Program-made: the position numbers and the translations under genes
Part shown: positions 24,683 through 29,873 of the stretch, in pieces
Layout of the letters: every line of letters begins with the position of its first letter
How positions within the stretch are numbered: the first letter of the stretch is position 1
The notes under the pieces: model-generated
Database searches by the model: none
What the model saw: only the letters and a program-made list of their open reading frames with translations
Told to the model about the DNA's origin: nothing
Source of the DNA: SLQH01 sp964612995
Lineage (GTDB): Bacteria; Planctomycetota; UBA11346
Direction: 5' to 3'
NCBI GenBank assembly: GCA_964612995.1
Contig: CAZTGE010000041.1
Location: 1 to 29,873 of the forward strand
Length of the DNA: 29,873 nt

Positions 24683-26073
24683 CCCGCCCCGAACTCACCT
24701 GCGTCTGCTCGGTCTCCGGTCTGCGCGGCATCACCGGAGAGAGCCTGGACCCGGTCAGCGTGACCGCCCTCGCCACTGCCTTCGCCAGCAGCATCGCCGG
24801 CGGGGGCCCAGTGGTCCTCGGCCGCGACTCCCGTCGCACCGGGCCGATGTTCGCCGCGGCGGCGACGGCCGGCCTGTGCGCCGGCGGTTGCACGGTGATC
24901 GACCTCGGGCTGGTCCCGACACCGACGGTCCCGCTGATGGTCCGCGAACTCGGCGCCACCGGCGGCATCCAGATCTCGGCCAGCCACAACCCCGGCGAGT
25001 GGAACGCGCTCAAGTTCTACAGCCGCCGCGCGCGCAACATCGATCAGCGCGAGCTCGACCAGCTGCTCGCGGCCTATGCACAGGGATCGCTGACCGAATG
25101 CCGCACCTGGGAGGAGACGGGCGTGCCGGGGACCCACCCGCATGCGCTCGACCAGCACCGCCGGGCGGTGTGCGCCTGCGTCGACTCCGCCACCCTGCGC
25201 CGGCGGCGGCTGCGCGTGCTCGTCGACAGCGTCAACGGTGCCGGCAGCGTCCTCGCCCCGGTCTTGCTCGCCGATCTCGGCTGCGAGGTCATCCCGGTCC
25301 ATACCGTGCCCGACCTGCCCTTCCCGCGCGACCCGGAACCCACGGCGCAGAACGTGACCACCACCTGCGCGATGGTCACCGCCGCCGGCGCCGACATCGG
25401 CTTCGTCCAGGATCCCGACGCCGATCGCCTCGCGATCATCGACAACACCGGACGCTACATCGGCGAGGAGTACACCCTGGTCCTCTGCGCCGCAGCCCGT
25501 TTCCGCGCTGCCGGGACCAGCGGACCACCGGTCGCCTGCACCAACCTCTCCACCTCGCGGATGATCGACGACATCGCCGCGCGTTTCGGCGGCAGCGTGA
25601 TCCGCACTCCGGTGGGCGAGGCCCACGTGCTCGATGCGCTCGACGCTCACGACGCGGTGATCGGTGGCGAGGGCAATGGCGGCGTGATCGATCCGCGCGT
25701 GGTCGCCTGTCGCGACAGCCAGGTGGCGATGGCCCTGGTGCTCGAATACCTCGCCGGACTCGATCACCCGCTCTCGGCCGAGATAGACACCCTGCCACGC
25801 TACGCGATCCACAAGGAGAAGGTCGCCCTCAGCCGCGAGGCGGTGGCGGCGGCGATCCCGACGCTGCAGGCGGCCGACTTCGCCCAGGGAGCCGACATCG
25901 ACACCCGTGACGGCATCCGCTTCGCCTGGGACGACCGCTGGGTCCATCTGCGCGCCTCCGGCACCGAGCCGGCGAGCCGGATCATCGCCGAAGCCCCGAG
26001 CGCGGCAGCGGCCCAGGACCTGGCCGCCACCATCCGCACCGCCACCGACGCCCAACCCATCCGGGGACACTGA
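24679..26073 (+). CDS. glmM: Phosphoglucosamine mutase-like phosphohexomutase
   Basis: This 464-residue alpha-D-phosphohexomutase most likely interconverts glucosamine-6- and glucosamine-1-phosphate, feeding UDP-GlcNAc to peptidoglycan and lipid A. The four family loops are present in order: catalytic Ser102 in SASHNP, metal-binding DPDADRLAI, sugar-binding GEGNGGVI and phosphate-binding RASGTEPASRI. GEGNGG differs from the GEQSGH of E. coli GlmM and resembles GlmM-type mutases from archaea and some bacterial phyla; a phosphomannomutase/phosphoglucomutase role cannot be excluded. The GTG at 24679 overlaps the LptE-like stop. Its place beside BamD/LptE-like genes supports a role in envelope precursor supply. 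Confidence 0.8.
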   Translation: MTRPELTCVCSVSGLRGITGESLDPVSVTALATAFASSIAGGGPVVLGRDSRRTGPMFAAAATAGLCAGGCTVIDLGLVPTPTVPLMVRELGATGGIQISASHNPGEWNALKFYSRRARNIDQRELDQLLAAYAQGSLTECRTWEETGVPGTHPHALDQHRRAVCACVDSATLRRRRLRVLVDSVNGAGSVLAPVLLADLGCEVIPVHTVPDLPFPRDPEPTAQNVTTTCAMVTAAGADIGFVQDPDADRLAIIDNTGRYIGEEYTLVLCAAARFRAAGTSGPPVACTNLSTSRMIDDIAARFGGSVIRTPVGEAHVLDALDAHDAVIGGEGNGGVIDPRVVACRDSQVAMALVLEYLAGLDHPLSAEIDTLPRYAIHKEKVALSREAVAAAIPTLQAADFAQGADIDTRDGIRFAWDDRWVHLRASGTEPASRIIAEAPSAAAAQDLAATIRTATDAQPIRGH

Positions 26074-26074
26074 C

Positions 26075-27025
26075 ATGAGCGATGACGAATTCGAATTCGT
26101 GGACGATGGCCCGAGCCGGCCCAAGAACCCGGGAATCCCCGGCACCCCGCCACCGCAGGACGGCGGTAAGGCGCCGCCACCAGCACAGGCTGGCTTCAAC
26201 CCCTTCAGCGGGGTGGAGGTGAAGACCGGTCAGCCTGGTGTCCCGCCGAGCCCACCGGCTGCACCCGCCGATGGCGCCCCACCCCCGGGTCCCGTTCCTG
26301 TCTCCGTGGGGCCGGTCGGCCCCGGTGCCGGAGCCGCCGACGCAACGACCGGCAATCGGGAAGACCTCTGGCAGTGCCCCCATTGCGGCGCGAAGAACAA
26401 GCCCGAACGCAACACCTGCCGCAGCTGCGACCTCGCCCCCGACGACGAACCCTCCACCCCCTGGCACAGACGTCCGGTGATCGTCGGCGCCGGAGCGGTG
26501 GTGCTGGTGCTGATCCTGGTAGCGCTCATCTTCGGCGGCGGGCCCGATTTCACCCTCCTGTCACCGACCGCCGACAATGTCAGCGCCGATGTGATCGTCG
26601 ATGGCTCGCCTGGTCCCGGCCCGGTACTCGACGGCGAGGTCACCTTCGATCCCCGGGGCAGGATCGCCGGCGTCGGTCGGGTGATCGCGACTTCCAATCG
26701 GCACCAGGACTTCCACGGCACCACCACCGTCGCCATGGTCTTCGGGCGGCCGGCGGCCCAGCCGGAGACCGCCGGCCGACTGCGGGCCGACTTCGAACGG
26801 GCGGATATCTACAACGATACCGTCCCCGCCGACGTCGAGTTGGCCTTCATCCATTTCCTCGATCCCACGGGCGAGCTGCCCGCGATCCCCGATAACGCCC
26901 TGATCAGCTTCAGCGGCACCCACGGCGTGCTCGAAGGGCCGAGCAGCTGGGGCACCGCGGACCGGCTCTCGCGCTTCGAGTACGTGGTCCACGCCTCGGA
27001 GGGGCTGCTGGTCGAAGAGCGCTGA
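26075..27025 (+). CDS. Zinc-ribbon, single-pass membrane protein of unknown function
   Basis: I do not recognise this 316-residue protein. Residues 1-12 are acidic, 13-95 are rich in proline, glycine and alanine, and a zinc ribbon (Cys101, Cys104, Cys115, Cys118; CPHCGAKN...CRSCDL) follows. One transmembrane helix lies at about 134-153, and a beta-rich domain of about 160 residues follows it, probably periplasmic. The last part ends RFEYVVHASEGLLVEE. The layout, with a cytoplasmic zinc ribbon and disordered tail and an outside sensor-like domain, suggests a scaffold or sensor, but no function can be assigned. The ATG at 26075 is one base after the glmM-like stop, so it is in the same operon. 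Confidence 0.8.
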   Translation: MSDDEFEFVDDGPSRPKNPGIPGTPPPQDGGKAPPPAQAGFNPFSGVEVKTGQPGVPPSPPAAPADGAPPPGPVPVSVGPVGPGAGAADATTGNREDLWQCPHCGAKNKPERNTCRSCDLAPDDEPSTPWHRRPVIVGAGAVVLVLILVALIFGGGPDFTLLSPTADNVSADVIVDGSPGPGPVLDGEVTFDPRGRIAGVGRVIATSNRHQDFHGTTTVAMVFGRPAAQPETAGRLRADFERADIYNDTVPADVELAFIHFLDPTGELPAIPDNALISFSGTHGVLEGPSSWGTADRLSRFEYVVHASEGLLVEER

Positions 27026-27055
27026 GCACGCTGACAAACGGCGGCGGCGGTCGGC

Positions 27056-27742
27056 TCAGATGCCGAGCGCGAGGCGCTGGACCTGCTGGATCTCGGCGAT
27101 GCCGGCCGCGGCGGCGTCGAGCATCCGATCGAGCGCGGCACGATCGAACACGTCCTGTTCGCCGGTGCCCTGGACCTCGACCAGGGACTCGTCGCGCATG
27201 ACCACGTTCATGTCGACCTCGGCCCGCGAATCGTGGGCGTAGTCGAGATCACAGACCACTGCGCCATCGACCACCCCGACGCTGACCGCCGCCACCTGGC
27301 CCGCGAGATAGGCCGACGGTCCGGACTTGCCCTGGATCCCGGCCAGGACCCGCAGGGCGTCGTAGAGGGCGACCCACCCGCCGCTGATCGCCGCGGTCCG
27401 GGTGCCGCCGTCCGCCTGGAGCACGTCGCAGTCGATGACGATGCTCACTTCGCCGAGGGCTTCGAAATCGACCGCAGCGCGCAGGCAGCGTCCGATCAGG
27501 CGCTGGATCTCGGTTCCGCGCCCATCGCGCTTGCCGATCTCGCGCCGTTTGCGGCCACCACCGGTACTGCCCGGCAGCATGGCATATTCGGCGGTGACCC
27601 AACCACGGCCGCTGTCGCGCAAAAACGGCGGCACCGAGAGCTCGATCGAAGCGGTGCAGATCACCCGGGTCGCGCCGAAACTGGCGAGGCAGGATCCGGC
27701 AGGATGGGTGATGTAATCACGTTCGAACGATACCGGGCGCAT
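27056..27742 (-). CDS. rph: Ribonuclease PH
   Basis: This 228-residue phosphorolytic 3'-5' exoribonuclease trims tRNA 3' ends. RNase PH signatures are clear: RPVSFERDYITHPAGSCLA, GWVTAEYAMLPGST, the RNA-binding RDGRGTEIQRLIGRCLRA, DCDVLQADGGTRTAAISG, and DLDYAHDSRAEVDMNVV. The length is a little under the usual 238. The ATG at 27742 follows GAGGAG at good spacing. It lies downstream of argF with 136 bases between, so it may have its own promoter. Its stop is 30 bases from the convergent zinc-ribbon gene. Confidence 0.96.
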   Translation of the reverse strand: MRPVSFERDYITHPAGSCLASFGATRVICTASIELSVPPFLRDSGRGWVTAEYAMLPGSTGGGRKRREIGKRDGRGTEIQRLIGRCLRAAVDFEALGEVSIVIDCDVLQADGGTRTAAISGGWVALYDALRVLAGIQGKSGPSAYLAGQVAAVSVGVVDGAVVCDLDYAHDSRAEVDMNVVMRDESLVEVQGTGEQDVFDRAALDRMLDAAAAGIAEIQQVQRLALGI

Positions 27743-27840
27743 GGGCTCTCCTCTTCATCGGGTCTTCATCGGGGTCTTGCCCCTTCCAGGTACTGATCGC
27801 GCCGCAAGCGGCTGGCCAGCGGGCTGTGGCGCCGGGGCAC

Positions 27841-27858
27841 GCGGTCCGGCCGGACCGC
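27841..27858. repeat. Perfect 18-bp palindrome between argF and rph
   Basis: GCGGTCCGGCCGGACCGC is fully self-complementary, with short outer arms (GGCAC before, GTGCC after) that could extend it. No T-tract follows on the minus strand. It may be an intercistronic stem or a factor-dependent terminator after argF. Confidence 0.7.
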
Positions 27859-27878
27859 CGGCTCGGTGCCGGGGCGGC

Positions 27879-28838
27879 TCAATCGCCGGCGGCGCCGGCC
27901 GCTGCCAGGACCTCATCGCGATCATCGGCCATCAGGATCCGCAGGATGGCCTTCTGGGCATGCATGCGGTTCTCGGCCTGATCGAAGATGATGCTCTGCG
28001 GGCAGGTGATCGCGGCGTCGGTGATCTCTTCGCCGCGCTTGGCCGGCAGGCAGTGCATGATCCGGACCCGGTCTCCGGCGGCGGCGATCAGGTCCGGGTT
28101 GATCTGGTAGCCAGCAAAAGCCCGCAAACGCTCGGCGCGCTCGTCTTCCTGGCCCATGCTGGTCCACACGTCGCTGTAGAGCACGTCGGCCCCGGCGACC
28201 GCCTCGCGCGGATCGTGGCACTGGCTCACCGTGCGACCCCAGTCGTCGCCGAACTCGGCGATGTCGCGATCGGTGAAGGCGTAGGCCTCGGGACAGGCGA
28301 GGACCATCCGTGCGCCGATCAGGACACAGGCGCGGGCGAGGGAGCGGGCGACATTGTTGCCGTCGCCGATGAACACCACCGTGAGTCCGGCGAGGTCCGG
28401 GAAGTGCTCGCGCATGGTCAACACGTCGGCCAGGGCCTGACAGGGGTGGCTGGCGTCGGAGAGGCCGTTGATCACCGGGACATCGGCATGCTCGGCCAGG
28501 GTCACGACGTTGGCGTGCGCGAAGGTCCGGATCATGATCCCCTGGACGTAGCGGCTGAGCACGCGGGCGATGTCCTCGACCGCCTCGCGTGTGCCCAGTC
28601 CGACCTCGTCACGACTGAGATACATGCCGCGGCCGCCGAGTTCGGTCATCCCGACCTCGAAGCTGACCCGGGTACGCAGGCTGGGCTTCTCGAACACCAT
28701 CGCCAGGGTCCGCCCGGCCAACACGGTCTCGATCACCCCGCGCGTGCGGCGCTCCTTGAGATACAGCGCGACGTCGAGCAGGGCGGCGAAATCCGCCGCC
28801 GTGAGATCGTTGAGACTGATCAGATCCTTGCCCAGCAT
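27879..28838 (-). CDS. argF: Ornithine carbamoyltransferase
   Basis: This 319-residue enzyme makes citrulline from ornithine and carbamoyl phosphate in arginine biosynthesis. Carbamoyl phosphate contacts are in EKPSLRTRVSFE (SxRT) and HPCQALAD; the ornithine site is in DVWTSMGQE, and the catalytic cysteine in HCLPAKRGEEIT. The length is typical. The ATG at 28838 is preceded by a strong AGGAGG. It is 20 bases downstream of argB and in the same direction, so they form an argB-argF operon. Confidence 0.97.
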   Translation of the reverse strand: MLGKDLISLNDLTAADFAALLDVALYLKERRTRGVIETVLAGRTLAMVFEKPSLRTRVSFEVGMTELGGRGMYLSRDEVGLGTREAVEDIARVLSRYVQGIMIRTFAHANVVTLAEHADVPVINGLSDASHPCQALADVLTMREHFPDLAGLTVVFIGDGNNVARSLARACVLIGARMVLACPEAYAFTDRDIAEFGDDWGRTVSQCHDPREAVAGADVLYSDVWTSMGQEDERAERLRAFAGYQINPDLIAAAGDRVRIMHCLPAKRGEEITDAAITCPQSIIFDQAENRMHAQKAILRILMADDRDEVLAAAGAAGD

Positions 28839-28858
28839 CTCTGGACTCCTCCTGGCGC

Positions 28859-29749
28859 CTAGCGGGCGCGTACCCGCCGGGTGGTGGACGGCGCGTCGGC
28901 GACCAACTCGGTGCCCACACCTTCGGCGGTGAAGATCTCCAGCAGCAGGGCGTGGGCGGTGGCGGCGTGGACGATATGGATCTTCGCCACCCCGGCCTCC
29001 AGCGCTGCGAGACAGCTCTCCACCTTGGGGATCATGCCACCGCTGATGGTGCCGTCGTCGACCAGCGAGCGCACTTCTTCGCGCCGCAGGGTCGGTATCC
29101 GGCTGGCCGGATCGTTCTGCTCGCGCAATACGCCGGGCACGCTGCTGCAGAAGACCAGTTTGGCCGCGCCCATGGCGGTGGCCACGCTCAGGGCGATGTC
29201 GTCGGCATTGGTGTTGAGGATGCGCGCATCGGCGTGCAGCGAGAGCGGCGGCACCACCGGGATCAGGCCGCGGCTGGTGAACGAGGTCAGACGCTGTCGG
29301 TCGACCGCCACCGGCGCGCCGACCTCGCCGAGAGCCGGGTCGTGGATCTCACCGTGAACGATGCAGAAGTGGCGCGAGGGCACCAGACCGACGGCCGCAC
29401 CACCGAGCTCGAAGAGCTGATCGACCAGATGCAGATTCAGCCGTTCGACCTCGCGCGCGACGATCTCCATCGCCTCGGGCGTGGTCACCCGCCGCCCCTG
29501 GTTCCAGACCACTTCGATCCCGGCCGCGGTCAGCGCTCGTGAGATGCTCGCCCCCCCGCCGTGAACCAGGATCGGGCGCAGGCCGACCTGCTCGAGGAAC
29601 ACCAGATCGGTCAGCAAGGCACGCAGTGTCGGTGCGTCCTCGATCGCCTCGCCGCCGATCTTGACCACCGTGAGGGCGTGATGGAACTGTTTGAGGAACG
29701 GGAGTGCCTCGATCAGCACGTCGGCTTTGCGCATCGCTTCTTCGACCAC
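28859..29749 (-). CDS. argB: Acetylglutamate kinase
   Basis: This 296-residue enzyme phosphorylates N-acetylglutamate, the second step of arginine synthesis. Motifs include VVKIGGEAI, VHGGGASISRAL, the nucleotide-binding NTNADDIAL, SGGMIPKV and the C-terminal HALLLEIFTAEGVGTEL. The GTG at 29749 is preferred: AGGAGG lies 12 bases upstream, and the resulting VEEAMRKADVLIEALPFLKQF start matches the family. ATG 29734 is the alternative. The N-terminal helix (about 1-20) is of the type that supports arginine-sensitive hexamers, so feedback inhibition is possible. Confidence 0.95.
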   Translation of the reverse strand: MVEEAMRKADVLIEALPFLKQFHHALTVVKIGGEAIEDAPTLRALLTDLVFLEQVGLRPILVHGGGASISRALTAAGIEVVWNQGRRVTTPEAMEIVAREVERLNLHLVDQLFELGGAAVGLVPSRHFCIVHGEIHDPALGEVGAPVAVDRQRLTSFTSRGLIPVVPPLSLHADARILNTNADDIALSVATAMGAAKLVFCSSVPGVLREQNDPASRIPTLRREEVRSLVDDGTISGGMIPKVESCLAALEAGVAKIHIVHAATAHALLLEIFTAEGVGTELVADAPSTTRRVRAR

Positions 29750-29806
29750 CGTACCGTTCACCCTCCTGCGATCATCGATGGGCCGGCGCCCCGGGCAGAG
29801 CGGAGT

Positions 29807-29864
29807 ATTCCATTCCCCTGGAAAAGTGTGCATGACCATGCGCACTTTTCCAGGGGAATGGAAT
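29807..29864. repeat. 58-bp near-perfect palindrome at the window edge
   Basis: Two 28-base arms (from ATTCCATTCCCCTGG to GTGCATG and back) are complementary except for one T-G pair (29829/29842), around the two bases AC. It lies 58 bases beyond the argB start. The A/T-rich arms contrast with their GC-rich surroundings. This could be a transposon end junction, a protein-binding cruciform or a repeat family member. Confidence 0.95.
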
Positions 29865-29873
29865 GGGGGCGTA

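Noticed and set aside
24301..26199. Minus-strand open frame of 632 codons over lptE/glmM
   Set aside because: It is antisense to motif-bearing glmM, with no recognisable features.
1..29873. CRISPR arrays, tRNA or rRNA genes
   Set aside because: I found no regularly spaced direct repeats and no cloverleaf or rRNA-like sequence on either strand by eye.

Overview
This window is high-GC chromosomal DNA from a Gram-negative, LPS-type bacterium. Supporting signs are a tripartite RND efflux system, two outer-membrane biogenesis lipoprotein-like proteins (BamD-like, LptE-like), Lgt, and a sigma-54 activator. The phylum cannot be fixed from sequence alone. The divergent BamD/LptE-like proteins, the archaeal-style sugar motif in the phosphoglucosamine mutase and the AFHH variant of the ArgRS signature would suit a deep-branching lineage such as the PVC group (Planctomycetota and relatives), but this is a guess. 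GTG starts are common and genes are packed with 4-base ATGA/GTGA overlaps. I see no rRNA, tRNA, CRISPR array or complete insertion sequence.

Layout: 1-351 is a non-coding run of stem-loops. Next comes ridA (-), divergent from map (with an N-terminal SEC-C zinc motif) and thiL (+). From 2808 to 8705 lies a TolC-like / adaptor / RND permease / small DUF2892-type membrane protein operon (+), preceded by a candidate sigma-54 promoter. A structured 322-base gap leads to a DsbD-like reductase with an unusual domain order and a probable CTG start (9028-11010). On the minus strand follow an alpha/beta-hydrolase-fold protein that lacks its nucleophile, translationally coupled to lgt, and then argS. 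A truncated MscS-type channel gene (+) converges on a five-gene chemosensory operon (-): cheA-cheW-cheB-cheR and an NtrC-type sigma-54 response regulator. From 23100 a plus-strand envelope operon carries bamD-like, lptE-like, glmM-like and a zinc-ribbon membrane protein. The right end has rph and an argB-argF pair (-), and finishes in a 58-bp near-perfect palindrome.

The most unusual observation is a 95-bp dispersed repeat. Two ungapped copies (8 mismatches by eye) sit at 12852-12946 (-) and 22952-23046 (+), and each ends exactly 53 bases before the ATG of the gene downstream in the same orientation (hydrolase-lgt; bamD-lptE-glmM). The 53-base gaps share promoter-like TTG...CAnAAT elements whose -10 box lies about 6 bases from the ATG, suggesting leaderless transcripts. 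A third, diverged partial copy makes a large hairpin next to the first. Both downstream operons serve the cell envelope, so the repeat may be a mobile or amplified promoter/regulatory module.

Other points of interest are the chemosensory operon that has a transcription factor but no receptor, the rearranged DsbD, the nucleophile-less hydrolase coupled to lgt, the broken mscS gene and the terminal palindrome.
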